DNA of 64,000 nucleotides, taken from the NCBI GenBank assembly GCA_965249175.1, contig OZ252227.1, positions 3,782,001-3,846,000 of the forward strand. Reading direction: 5' to 3'. This document shows, in pieces, positions 41,307 to 50,412 of this stretch (within the stretch, counting starts at the first letter, position 1; every line of letters begins with the position of its first letter). The notes under the pieces were generated by a model, which was given only the letters and a program-made list of their open reading frames with translations, was not told the origin of the DNA and did no database searches. The position numbers were made by a program, and so were the translations under genes. The DNA comes from CAZYFH01 sp965249175. Its GTDB lineage: Bacteria > Acidobacteriota > Vicinamibacteria > Vicinamibacterales > UBA8438.

Positions 41307-42713
41307 CTACGGCCAGGTGATGCAAAACACGTTGGACCGCTCGTTGAGAGGCCCTTGTGGACCGTTTCTGGCGGGCGTGCTCACGAAGAAGCACACCTTC
41401 TCGCCGGACTTGGGTGACCACGTGTTGCCCGGCGGCACCTTGATGTGGGGGCCAAGGTCGCTCCCCTTGAGCTCCTTGCACGTCTGGCCGGGGCGCAGGA
41501 ACTCCCAGGTCGCGCTAAACCAGGTCCCGCCGAGCTGGAAGACGACCCAGGCATTGCCCTCGACGGCCGTGCCGCTGACCGTGATGACGGGCCACCCGCC
41601 CGCCTTCGTATGCTTGATGCAGATCGGTGGATTGCCGATCGACACACTGGTGACCGTCGATGTGATCGGCCAGGCGGTGACGTTGTGGTGGAGAAAGGTC
41701 GCCGTGTTGAGGTTGAACTGGTCACCCGACCCGCCGCTACCGGGCGGAGGCGCCGCGGCTGGAGTCGTGAACGACCACGCCCCGGTAAAGCCACTGACCA
41801 CGCCAGGCGGTGCGCCGGCAGCGATCGTCGCCACGGCCTCATTGGTGCCTTGGGCGCGCCAGAAATACGTGGTCGACGTGTCCAGATCCTCGCTCGGCAG
41901 GACGCTGGTGCGCTGCTCGGCCAGATGCGCGGGGAGGACGGACGCACCCAGACCCAGCGTCTGCGGATGCTGACCGGCTGTCTGGGTCAGCGTTTCGACA
42001 ATGTCCGTAAATGACGAATTACGGGAAAGCTGGAACTCGTACGAGACGGTGCCGACGTTACCGGTGGATTCACCATTGACCACCTCGAGCACCGGGCGCA
42101 CGCTCGTCACGGTCGACCCGTTAACCGGCGCGTTCAATATCGGGACGTCAATGGACGCGAGGACCGGCGTCGAGAAGTATGCCCAGGCCGACCAGGGTCC
42201 GTACCGGCCAGTTTTCTCGGCACGGGCCCGCCACTGATACGCCGTTCCCTCCTCGAGCGCGGACGGCACGGTGTATCTGGTCGTGCCGTCGCCTCCCTCG
42301 CCGACGATGCCGGAGTGCGTCAGGACCGCGTTGACGCCGAGCGTACCCACCAGGCCCGATCCACCGTCGCGCGTGTGCACTTCGAAGCGGTAGTCGAACG
42401 CACTGGTCACGAAGGTGCCGGCGGTGTTGACAGCGGTCAGCGTCGGCATCAGCGACTCGCCGATGACCTGGTCGTTGATCGGCGACTGCGCGGTGGGCGC
42501 GCCCGACTTCATCGTAGAACCGTCAGGGGCCGAGGCGATCGCGAGCACCTCACCTTGGCCGCCTACCTCGCCGAGCGGAGCCGCCGCGTGGCCACCGGCC
42601 ACCGGCTCGCGACTCTCGGATGGCGCGGTCGGTGACGCACCGTCACATCCGAGCGCCACCGCCGCGAGCGCGACGCACCCTACGCCTCGAACGACAGACC
42701 TCGCTTTTGCCAT
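41307..42713 (-). CDS. FnIII-like surface lipoprotein with an unnamed C-terminal domain (paralogue 1)
   Basis: The 468-residue protein has a lipoprotein signal (VVRGVGCVALAAVALGC; Cys after ALG), then two or three beta-sandwich repeats of ~100 residues (PILNAPVNGSTVTSVRPVLE; TTYFWRAQGTNE) like FnIII domains. After a Pro/Gly linker comes a C-terminal domain of ~135 residues with SIGNPPICIKHTKAGGWP, EGNAWVVFQLGGTWFSATWE, FLRPGQTCK and FVSTPARNGPQGPLNERSNV. The same domain ends the protein at 43737-45428. ATG 42713 was chosen because the signal starts there. Confidence 0.75.
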   Translation of the reverse strand: MAKARSVVRGVGCVALAAVALGCDGASPTAPSESREPVAGGHAAAPLGEVGGQGEVLAIASAPDGSTMKSGAPTAQSPINDQVIGESLMPTLTAVNTAGTFVTSAFDYRFEVHTRDGGSGLVGTLGVNAVLTHSGIVGEGGDGTTRYTVPSALEEGTAYQWRARAEKTGRYGPWSAWAYFSTPVLASIDVPILNAPVNGSTVTSVRPVLEVVNGESTGNVGTVSYEFQLSRNSSFTDIVETLTQTAGQHPQTLGLGASVLPAHLAEQRTSVLPSEDLDTSTTYFWRAQGTNEAVATIAAGAPPGVVSGFTGAWSFTTPAAAPPPGSGGSGDQFNLNTATFLHHNVTAWPITSTVTSVSIGNPPICIKHTKAGGWPVITVSGTAVEGNAWVVFQLGGTWFSATWEFLRPGQTCKELKGSDLGPHIKVPPGNTWSPKSGEKVCFFVSTPARNGPQGPLNERSNVFCITWP

Positions 42714-42943
42714 CACTCCAACGACTCCTGCGCTGCGGTTGTGGGTCTCGAGCGGCATCACGTCCACCTCTGCGTAGCCCGGCGATGGTGGCGAGCGTGC
42801 CCAGGGGGCTGGCAATCGCCGCAAAAATCGACCAGATCATAGCGGAAGCGTGGACGAAAAGGCGAACGCGCAACCGGACGGTTTCGAGTCCTATGCTACG
42901 ATCGCGCGTCATGCGACCGACCTTTTTCAGTGCTGGAGCTCAG

Positions 42944-43714
42944 ATGACGATGGGTCACGCGCGCTTGGCTCGAGGAACTCTCTGTCTGCTCATAGCGGCG
43001 GGCGCCGTGTTCCCCGGCGTTGCCGACGCCCAGGGTCGGTCGTGGACGGGCAACGGCTTCATCAACCTGAACGGCGGGGGGCAGTCGGGCGACCAGCGCT
43101 TCTCGGACGCGCTGGACGGACCGCTGTATGACGAGCTTGCCGTGTATGCGAACGACTACGTTTCGAGCGGCGGCAGCCTGATCGACGTCACCGGCGGTGT
43201 TCGCGTCTGGCGCGGGCTGGCCGCTGCATTCGGCGTCACCATCATCAACGGCTCGAGCACCGTCGGCATCGCCGGCTCGGTGCCGCATCCCCTCTTTTTC
43301 GATACGGCACGGGCAACGGCGCTCGAGCGGACCGACCTGACCCACAGACAGGTCGGATTCCACTTCCAGGCGGTCTACGTGATTCCCCTGACCGAGGCCA
43401 TCGACGTCGCCATCTTCGCCGGGCCATCGGTGTTTCGCGTCGAACAGGACTTCGTCTCGGCCATCACGCTCGGCCCGGAGGTCGACCCATTCGATACGGT
43501 GGCGCTCGCCGGTGCGACAACGCAGGCAGCGCAGGAAACCGGTATCGGCGGGAACGTGGGCGCCGACGTCACCTACATGTTCACCGACATCCTGGGCGTG
43601 GGCGGTTTCGTTCGCTACACCACCGGCTCGGTCGACTTCACGACGTCCGACGGCGTCCAGCGTCTCGATGCCGGCGGCACGCAGGCAGGCATCGGCGTGC
43701 GCGCCAGGTTCTGA
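42944..43714 (+). CDS. Outer-membrane beta-barrel protein (paralogue of the partial gene at 63297)
   Basis: The 256-residue protein has a signal peptide (GTLCLLIAAGAVFPGVADAQ) and a beta-strand-rich body: INLNGGGQSGDQRF, GGSLIDVTGGVRVWRGLAAA, VDVAIFAGPS-like strands, VGADVTYMFTDILGVGGFVR and a terminal RARF. Final Phe and strand pattern indicate an outer-membrane barrel. GGAG lies about 6 bases before ATG 42944; ATG 42911 is an alternative. It is flanked by two convergently homologous lipoproteins. Confidence 0.75.
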   Translation: MTMGHARLARGTLCLLIAAGAVFPGVADAQGRSWTGNGFINLNGGGQSGDQRFSDALDGPLYDELAVYANDYVSSGGSLIDVTGGVRVWRGLAAAFGVTIINGSSTVGIAGSVPHPLFFDTARATALERTDLTHRQVGFHFQAVYVIPLTEAIDVAIFAGPSVFRVEQDFVSAITLGPEVDPFDTVALAGATTQAAQETGIGGNVGADVTYMFTDILGVGGFVRYTTGSVDFTTSDGVQRLDAGGTQAGIGVRARF

Positions 43715-43736
43715 TCGGCGCCTGCTAGACGCCGGA

Positions 43737-45428
43737 TCAGGGCCACGTCACGAGCACGACATTCGAACGCTCTCGCACCGGACCCTGCGGACCCAATCTC
43801 GCCGGCGTGCTCACCATCAGGCCGATGGTCTCGCCCGACTGCGGCACCCACGAGGAAAGCGGTGATTGCTTGACGTGCGGCCCGATGGTGCTGGCCGAAA
43901 TCGATTTGCAGGTCTGACCGGGGCGATTCCACTCATACGTTCCCCCGTACCACTTGCCACCGATCTTGGCGAACACCCATGGGTTCCCCTCGAGGTTCGC
44001 CCCGGCCGTGAACACTGCCGGCCAGACCCCCGACTTGGTGTGATTGATGCACATGGGGGGATTGCCGATCGAGGTGCTTGTAATCGTGGAGGATTTCGCC
44101 CATCCGCTCACATTCGTGTGCAACCACGTCACCTGCCCGAGGTTCAACTGATCAGCGGCACCACCACCACCACCACCACCACCACCGCCGCCGCCGGGTG
44201 GCGGCGGGGGCGGGGGCGGCGGAGGCGTTGGCGCGGCCGGGGTCCGGAAGCTCTGGCCGCCCGACCAGGGGCCGGTCGTCGTGTCGTCAGTCGCGAACAT
44301 GCGCCAGTGCAGGAGCTGATCGACGGGGAGGAGGCCCGAGACCGTCGTCGTGGTCGGACCCGACGACATCGGCGCGCTGAACACGTGTACGACCTCACCA
44401 AAAGCGGCGTCGGTCGCGACGTGATAGTGAATCGTGACCGGGCCGGCCGGGCCCGTCACGCTGGGATTGGTCACGACGAACGTCGGGGGATTGGCCGAGA
44501 CCGTCGCGCCGCTGATCGGCGAGACATGGGTCGGCGCACCAATCTCGACCGGCTGCACTCCGGTCACAAACGAGCCGCCATCGGCCCACGGGCCGGTGAC
44601 ACGCCCTTCGCGACCGTAGGCGCTGGCCCGCGCGCGCCAGTGATACATCGTGCTCCAGTCGAGCTCGCCGGTCGTCCCCTGCGCGGGGCGCAAACCCCTC
44701 GGTGGGGCAAACCCCGCAGGCATGGTTCCGGTCGACCCGACCGACGCCTGTACGCCCCCGCCGCCGCCCCCTGACACCTCGAGCACGGTCACGATGTTCG
44801 CAAAGCCTGGGTCGCTTGCGACCTCGAATCGGTAGGTGACGTTCGATGCGGGCCCCGTAATCGTGGCGTCGGTGAGCACGAGGGTCGGTGTGCGCCCTTG
44901 AAGCGCGGCGCCGCCAAGCGGCGAGACCAGCACGGGCGCGTCGATCGTCAACGGCGTATAGACTTCGAACGTCTCTGCGGCCGAGAAGGTGCTGGCGTTC
45001 GCCCCGTCGTCGGCCCGCGCGCGCCAGTAGTACATCCGCTCGGGCTCGAGCGAGATCGGCAGCTGATAGCTCGTCTGCCCGGACGGGTTGGCCGGAATGT
45101 CGGCGACGCTGTGGATCGGCGCGCCGAACTCGGCGTCGGTGGCGACCTGCAGCTCGTAGAACACCGTGCGCTCGCCGGTGCTGGTCGCGTTCGCAAACAC
45201 CAGGGTCACCGGCTGGCTGTCGACCTGTACCAACGACCCCTGGCCCGGCGCGATCGGGGTCGGCGCGGCGATGGTGACCCCCTCGATCGGCCCGGCAATG
45301 GAAGGGCTGAGCGGATTGCGGCTCTTCTCGGTGTCACACCCCGCCACCGCGACGACGGCAGCGAGCAGCAAGAGCGGTCCCGCGGAGGCTCGTTGATGGG
45401 TCGGGCACGATCGGTTGCTGTTTCTCAT
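43737..45428 (-). CDS. FnIII-like surface lipoprotein with an unnamed C-terminal domain (paralogue 2)
   Basis: The 563-residue protein has a lipobox signal (LLLLAAVVAVAGC), three FnIII-like repeats (each with W/YxWRARA-type strands: MYYWRARADDGA, MYHWRARASAYG, LLHWRMFATDD), and a run of prolines followed by a run of glycines near residue 405. It ends in the domain shared with paralogue 1: SIGNPPMCINHTKSGVWP, EGNPWVFAKIGGKWYGGTYE, WNRPGQTCK and VSTPARLGPQGPVRERSNV. It probably sits on the outer membrane surface. Confidence 0.75.
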   Translation of the reverse strand: MRNSNRSCPTHQRASAGPLLLLAAVVAVAGCDTEKSRNPLSPSIAGPIEGVTIAAPTPIAPGQGSLVQVDSQPVTLVFANATSTGERTVFYELQVATDAEFGAPIHSVADIPANPSGQTSYQLPISLEPERMYYWRARADDGANASTFSAAETFEVYTPLTIDAPVLVSPLGGAALQGRTPTLVLTDATITGPASNVTYRFEVASDPGFANIVTVLEVSGGGGGGVQASVGSTGTMPAGFAPPRGLRPAQGTTGELDWSTMYHWRARASAYGREGRVTGPWADGGSFVTGVQPVEIGAPTHVSPISGATVSANPPTFVVTNPSVTGPAGPVTIHYHVATDAAFGEVVHVFSAPMSSGPTTTTVSGLLPVDQLLHWRMFATDDTTTGPWSGGQSFRTPAAPTPPPPPPPPPPGGGGGGGGGGGGAADQLNLGQVTWLHTNVSGWAKSSTITSTSIGNPPMCINHTKSGVWPAVFTAGANLEGNPWVFAKIGGKWYGGTYEWNRPGQTCKSISASTIGPHVKQSPLSSWVPQSGETIGLMVSTPARLGPQGPVRERSNVVLVTWP

Positions 45429-45793
45429 GGCAGATTCCGGGCGCCCGCGTGAGCCGGGCTGCGATTTCGTGCACTCCTGTGCCGTTATCGGAAGTTGTGG
45501 TCAGTATGGATAGCCCTACGACCCAATTGTCAGGGGCAAGATCCGCGCCACGGACGACCCGCAACGGCCGGCACGAGACCGCTCGGACCGGTCGAACCGG
45601 CGGCCGCGTGGTACAATCGGCCGTTTTTGCCCGACTGTCCGACGTCGCACCGAAGATCGCCGCCCCGCCGACTCGTCACGTCGCACCACCCGACGCCGCC
45701 GGCGCCCTCCGCGGCCCCCCGGCGACCACGATGCTGTCACGCGGATAACAAAGGTGAGATCGGCACCGGCGGTCGGGAATTCGACAACATGCG
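45429..45793. other. Intergenic region ahead of the surface-glycan operon
   Basis: This 365-base stretch lies between the divergent lipoprotein gene and the epimerase gene. I see no gene in it. TACAAT near 45612 could be a -10 box for the downstream operon, without a convincing -35. Confidence 0.5.
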
Positions 45794-46774
45794 ATGAGAG
45801 TGCTCGTCACCGGCGGCACCGGGTTCACGGGGAGCCACCTCGTGCGTCGTCTCGTCGGTCGCGGCTACGACGTGCGCGTCCTCGACACCTCACCAGGACT
45901 GTTCGCGGACGACCTGGCGGCGATGGGCGCGGACATCACGCTGGGGAGCGTGACCGCCAGCGACACGGTCGACCGCGTCATGCAGGGGGTCGAGCGCGTC
46001 TTTCATGTGGCCGCGGTCTTTCGACAGATCAACCTACCCAATCGGGTGTATCACGAGGTGAACGCGGTCGGGACCCGGGTCATCGGCGAGGCAGCGCTCC
46101 GCCACGGCGTGGGCGCCTTCGTCTATTGCTCGACGCAGGGCGTACACGGCGACATCCAGTCACCGCCCGGCGATGAGGACTCACCGGTTACGCCGGAGGA
46201 TTACTACCAGCGGACCAAATACGAGGGCGAGCAGGAGATTGCGGCGCTCGTCGCGCAAGGGCTGCCGGCCACGACGCTGCGCCCCATGGCAATTTACGGG
46301 CCCGGAGATCCGGCGCGGTTCCTGTTCCTGTTCCGCGCCGCGAAGCGGGGCCGCTTCCTGATGTTCGGGAGCGGCGAGACGCTCTACCATCCGCTGTACA
46401 TCGACAATCTGGTGGACGCGTTCGAGCTGGCCGGCGACGGCGCCGGCCGCGGCGGCGTCTATCTGATCGGCGATGCGAGCTACTACACCCTCAACGACCT
46501 GGTCCGCGCCGTCGCGACGAGCCTCGAGATCGACATCCGGATTCTCCACCTGCCGTTTGCACCGTTGTGGCTGGCCGCGGCGGCGTGCGAGACCATCTGC
46601 CGGCCGCTGGGCATCGAACCGCCGCTGTTCCGGCGCCGCGCGGACTGGTTCCGACAAAACCGCGCGTTTCGCATCGACAAGGCGCGCCGGGAGCTCGGAT
46701 ACGAACCGAAGGTGGACCTTCCAACCGGGTTGGCGCAAACCGCGCGCTGGTACCGGGAGCACGGGTATCTGTAA
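45794..46774 (+). CDS. NAD-dependent epimerase/dehydratase (extended SDR)
   Basis: The 326-residue protein has the Rossmann Gly motif TGGTGFTGSHLVRRLVGRG, the Ser/Thr in VYCSTQGVHGD, and the catalytic YxxxK within DYYQRTKYEGEQ. Such enzymes modify NDP-sugars, and some act on sterol- or terpene-like substrates. ATLRPMAIYGPGD is typical of the 3-beta-HSD-like branch. Its stop overlaps the AsnB start (TAATG), so it leads a tightly coupled plus-strand operon. Confidence 0.9.
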   Translation: MRVLVTGGTGFTGSHLVRRLVGRGYDVRVLDTSPGLFADDLAAMGADITLGSVTASDTVDRVMQGVERVFHVAAVFRQINLPNRVYHEVNAVGTRVIGEAALRHGVGAFVYCSTQGVHGDIQSPPGDEDSPVTPEDYYQRTKYEGEQEIAALVAQGLPATTLRPMAIYGPGDPARFLFLFRAAKRGRFLMFGSGETLYHPLYIDNLVDAFELAGDGAGRGGVYLIGDASYYTLNDLVRAVATSLEIDIRILHLPFAPLWLAAAACETICRPLGIEPPLFRRRADWFRQNRAFRIDKARRELGYEPKVDLPTGLAQTARWYREHGYL

Positions 46775-48672
46775 TGTGTGGCATCGTCGGCGTGCTCGAG
46801 ACGCGCCCGGACGTCGACATCGGCCCGGACCTCGTCCCCCGCATGCTCCAGACCATCGCCCATCGTGGGCCGGACGACGAAGGCGTCCACGACGGCGGCC
46901 AGCTCGCCTTCGGGACCCGGCGGCTGAAGATCATCGACCTCGCGGGGGGGCATCAGCCGCTGTCGAACGAGGACGGGACGGTCTGGGTCGCCTTCAATGG
47001 CGAGATCTACAACCATGCCGCGCGCAGGGAGGCGCTGACCGCGGCAGGGCATCGGTTCGCGACCCGCTGCGACACCGAGGTGATCGTCCATGAATGGGAG
47101 GAACACGGCGAGCGCTGCGTCGATTGGCTGGACGGCCAGTTCGGATTCGCGGTCTGGGACGCGACGGCCCGGACGCTCATGATCGCGCGAGACCGCCTCG
47201 GGATCAAACCCATCTACTACAGCTGGGACGGCTCCCGTCTGGTCTTCGCCTCCGAGGTCAAAGCCGTGCTCGCCTCGGGGCTCGTCCAACCCGCGGTCGA
47301 CCTGCAGTCGCTGTATCACTATGTCGGCTACGAATTCGTGCCCGCACCGGCCACGATGTTCCAGAGGATCCAGAAGCTCCCGGCCGGCCATCGCCTGCTG
47401 GTCGCGAACGGACAGCTGTCGGTGGAGCCGTACTGGGACGTGCGTTTCGAGCCGGCCGACCTGTCCGAGTCGGAATGCGTCACCACGATCCGACAGCTGC
47501 TTCGCGAGGCCGTGGAAAAGCGGCTGATGTCGGACGTGCCACTCGGGGTGTTCCTGTCCGGCGGGCTCGACTCGACGGCGGTGCTCGCCTTCGCGCGGGA
47601 AGCGAGCGACCGGCCACTGCCGACGTTCACGATCGGCTACGCCGACGACACGTTCAGCGAGTGGGAGCACGCCCGCCGCGCCGCGACGCACTACGGCACC
47701 GATCACCACGAGATCATCATCGACCCGATCACACCAGAGCTGATCGAAAAGGTCGTCTGGCACCTCGACGAACCGATGACCGACCTGTCATCGATTCCGT
47801 TCCACATCCTGTCCCAGCGCGCCAGGGCCGACGTGACGGTCTGTCTGTCGGGCGAGGGTGGCGACGAGGTCTTCGTCGGGTATGACCGGTTCATCGCATC
47901 GAAGATCGAGCAGGCCGTCTACCGACGGCTGCCATCGGTAGTGCGTCGTGGCCTCGTCGAACCCGTCGTCAGCTGGCTGCCGGACCGCCCGCAGAAGAAG
48001 GGCGCGATCAACCTCCTCAAACGATTCGTCGAGGGCGCCGCGTTGCCAGCGGAGGGCGGGCACTTGCGCTGGCAGTACTTCTCGTCGGCCGAGCAGGATG
48101 AGCGACTGTTCACGTCGGCGTTCCTGAACCGGATCACGCGCGACCCGTTCGAACCGATTCGCCGACACGCGGCACGCGCCGGCGACGTCGACCGGCTGTC
48201 ACGTGAGCTCTACACGGACCTGCGCCTGACCATGCCCGACTCCGTCCTCATGAAGGTGGACAAGATGTCGATGGCCACGAGTCTCGAGGTGCGCGTGCCC
48301 TTTCTCGACCACCATCTGGTGGAGTTCGCCGCGCGCATCCCTCCGTCGTTCAAGTTCCCGGGGATTCGCACCCGTGCGATTTACCGGAAGGCGATGACTG
48401 GCCTCCTGCCGTCTTTCGTGCTCGAGCGCGGCAAGCAGGGATACAGCTTGCCACTGAAGACCTGGCTCCGCGGCGAGCTCCGAAGCTACATGACGGACCT
48501 GCTCAACACCTCCCCGCTCATCCAAGAGCACCTACACGTCGGATACGTCAATACCCTCATCGACGAGCACATGCGGCGTACCCGCAACCACAACCACGTG
48601 CTGTGGGCCCTCATGAACGTCGCGATCTGGCATCGCCGCTACGTCGAGGGCGAGCCCGCTCGGGCGGCGTGA
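46774..48672 (+). CDS. asnB: AsnB-type glutamine-hydrolysing amidotransferase
   Basis: The 632-residue protein has an N-terminal class II glutaminase domain (catalytic Cys2 in MCGIVGVLETR; IAHRGPDDEG; VAFNGEIYNH) and a C-terminal synthetase domain with the PP-loop FLSGGLDSTAVLA and CLSGEGGDEVFVGYDR. In polysaccharide clusters such AsnB paralogues often amidate uronic-acid or glycan groups rather than aspartate. Its position between an epimerase and a YbhN-like membrane protein supports that use here, by inference. Confidence 0.93.
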   Translation: MCGIVGVLETRPDVDIGPDLVPRMLQTIAHRGPDDEGVHDGGQLAFGTRRLKIIDLAGGHQPLSNEDGTVWVAFNGEIYNHAARREALTAAGHRFATRCDTEVIVHEWEEHGERCVDWLDGQFGFAVWDATARTLMIARDRLGIKPIYYSWDGSRLVFASEVKAVLASGLVQPAVDLQSLYHYVGYEFVPAPATMFQRIQKLPAGHRLLVANGQLSVEPYWDVRFEPADLSESECVTTIRQLLREAVEKRLMSDVPLGVFLSGGLDSTAVLAFAREASDRPLPTFTIGYADDTFSEWEHARRAATHYGTDHHEIIIDPITPELIEKVVWHLDEPMTDLSSIPFHILSQRARADVTVCLSGEGGDEVFVGYDRFIASKIEQAVYRRLPSVVRRGLVEPVVSWLPDRPQKKGAINLLKRFVEGAALPAEGGHLRWQYFSSAEQDERLFTSAFLNRITRDPFEPIRRHAARAGDVDRLSRELYTDLRLTMPDSVLMKVDKMSMATSLEVRVPFLDHHLVEFAARIPPSFKFPGIRTRAIYRKAMTGLLPSFVLERGKQGYSLPLKTWLRGELRSYMTDLLNTSPLIQEHLHVGYVNTLIDEHMRRTRNHNHVLWALMNVAIWHRRYVEGEPARAA

Positions 48673-48684
48673 CGCGAGAGAGGA

Positions 48685-49644
48685 ATGCCCAGCCTACGCG
48701 GCGTGACTGGGCTTCTCCTCCGGTTGGCGGTGACGTTTGGCCTGCTCGGGGTGCTGCTCTTCGTCGTTGCCGACGTGCGCGAGCTCTGGCGCAACATCAT
48801 CGGCATCAGCCCGGTCGCCATGCTGCTCGCCGTCGTGCTGGCCGCGGTCGACCGCCTGGTCATGGCCTACAAATGGCGCATGCTCCTCCGCGTGCGGGGG
48901 CTGCCCGTGGACATGTGGACCGCGGTCCGGAGTTACTTCGCGTCGTCGCTCGTCGGCCTGGTGCTCCCCGTCACCGTCGGCGCGGACGCACTACGCGTGC
49001 TCACGCTTCGACGGTTCGGCATGCTCGAGGTGACGGCGTCGATCGTCATCGAACGCATCCTCGGCGCCATCGCGATGGTGTCGGTCGCCGCGATCAGCTG
49101 CCTCCTGCTGGCGGCGACCGTGGCCGGCGTGCCTGTGCAAGAGCTGACCACGTGGCTGGTGATAGCGCTCGTCGCTGTGACGGTGCTCTTCATCGTGTCG
49201 TTGCTCGCGGCCGACCGATGGGCGGCGCGCCACACGACGGCGCCATCCACCCTGACGAAGATCACCGAGGCCTACGCGAGGTATCGAGACCGCCCCCTGG
49301 TGTTGTTCGTGTTCTACGTGCTGTCGGTGGGCGAAAGCTTGATCGCGGCGGTCATCACCTACGTCATCGCCGTCGGACTTGGGTCGTCCGTGCCGCTGTA
49401 TCTGCTGATGGCGACGGTGCCCATCGCGCTGGCCTCGGCGCGCCTGCCGGTCTCCCTCGGCGGTTTTGGCGTGCAGGAAGCAGCGTTCGTCTACCTCGCG
49501 GGACTCGTCGGTCTGCCGGCGACCGAAGCGCTCACGATCATGCTGCTCCTCAATGCCGCCATGCTGATCGCGTTGCTGCCGTCGGCGTTCGACACGTCGA
49601 TGCTCAGCCTCCGACACAAGGCAACGAACGACCGAGTGCTATAA
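48685..49644 (+). CDS. YbhN/UPF0104-like integral membrane protein (first copy)
   Basis: The 319-residue protein has about eight membrane helices with the family segments DRLVMAYKWRMLLRVRG, SYFASSLVGLVLPVTVGADA and the closing LPVSLGGFGVQEAAFVYLAG. The family is related to the flippase half of lysylphosphatidylglycerol synthase and often sits in glycolipid or polysaccharide loci. It lies 12 bases after asnB. Confidence 0.88.
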   Translation: MPSLRGVTGLLLRLAVTFGLLGVLLFVVADVRELWRNIIGISPVAMLLAVVLAAVDRLVMAYKWRMLLRVRGLPVDMWTAVRSYFASSLVGLVLPVTVGADALRVLTLRRFGMLEVTASIVIERILGAIAMVSVAAISCLLLAATVAGVPVQELTTWLVIALVAVTVLFIVSLLAADRWAARHTTAPSTLTKITEAYARYRDRPLVLFVFYVLSVGESLIAAVITYVIAVGLGSSVPLYLLMATVPIALASARLPVSLGGFGVQEAAFVYLAGLVGLPATEALTIMLLLNAAMLIALLPSAFDTSMLSLRHKATNDRVL

Positions 49645-49652
49645 TTCGGCGC

Positions 49653-50405
49653 GTGAACCGGAAGATCGACAACGTTCCACGGGAGATCTTCGACACCTCG
49701 CGAAGCAAACGACAAAAATACCAGCAGCTGTTCATTGGTCGCGAGGGATGGGCCGCCTTCGTGCGGTACGAAGCGATCACGATGTTTGCCCGGGGCATAC
49801 CGGGCGCGCTGGGACTGTGGCTGCGATCCCGACTGTATCCGCTGTTGCTCGGCTCCTGCGGCCGCAACGTGTTCTTCGGCGTCGACGTCACGCTTCGGCA
49901 TCCCCACAAGATTCGCATCGGCAACGACGTCGTGATTGACGACGGGTGTGTGCTCGATGCCAAAGGGATGACGAACGACGGCATCGAGATCGGCAACGGC
50001 GTGTTCATTGGTCGTCAGACGATCGTGAACACCAAGGACGGCAACATCGTGCTCGAGGACGGCGTCAACATCAGCTCGTTCTGCATGGTGTTCTCGGCCA
50101 GCCACGTCCGCTGCGGCAGCAACACGCTGATCGCTGCGTACTCCTATCTGGTGGGCGGCGACCACGACGTCGACCGCACCGACGTCGCGATCATCGACCA
50201 GGCGCGTCCCTCGCACGGGATCACCGTGGGCTCGAATTGCTGGCTGGGCGCCGGCGTGACCGTGCTCGACGGCGTCACGATCGGACGCGACGTGGTCGTC
50301 GGCGCCAACTCTGTCGTCAACAAGGACCTGGTCGATTTCTCGATCGCCGCCGGCTCCCCCGCAGCGCGCATTCGCGCTCGCCCCGTGGCGGCGCAATCGG
50401 GCTAG
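49653..50405 (+). CDS. Left-handed beta-helix (hexapeptide) acyltransferase
   Basis: The 250-residue protein has imperfect hexapeptide repeats from about residue 75 (VDVTLRHPHKIRIGNDVVID, then GIEIGNGVFIGRQTIVN, SNCWLGAGVTVLDGVTIGRD) and ends NSVVNKDLVDFSIAAGSPAA. It resembles WcaF/maltose O-acetyltransferase-type enzymes that decorate sugars. The start is a GTG 8 bases after the previous stop. It probably acetylates the glycan made by this operon. Confidence 0.9.
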   Translation: MNRKIDNVPREIFDTSRSKRQKYQQLFIGREGWAAFVRYEAITMFARGIPGALGLWLRSRLYPLLLGSCGRNVFFGVDVTLRHPHKIRIGNDVVIDDGCVLDAKGMTNDGIEIGNGVFIGRQTIVNTKDGNIVLEDGVNISSFCMVFSASHVRCGSNTLIAAYSYLVGGDHDVDRTDVAIIDQARPSHGITVGSNCWLGAGVTVLDGVTIGRDVVVGANSVVNKDLVDFSIAAGSPAARIRARPVAAQSG

Positions 50406-50412
50406 CGCAACC

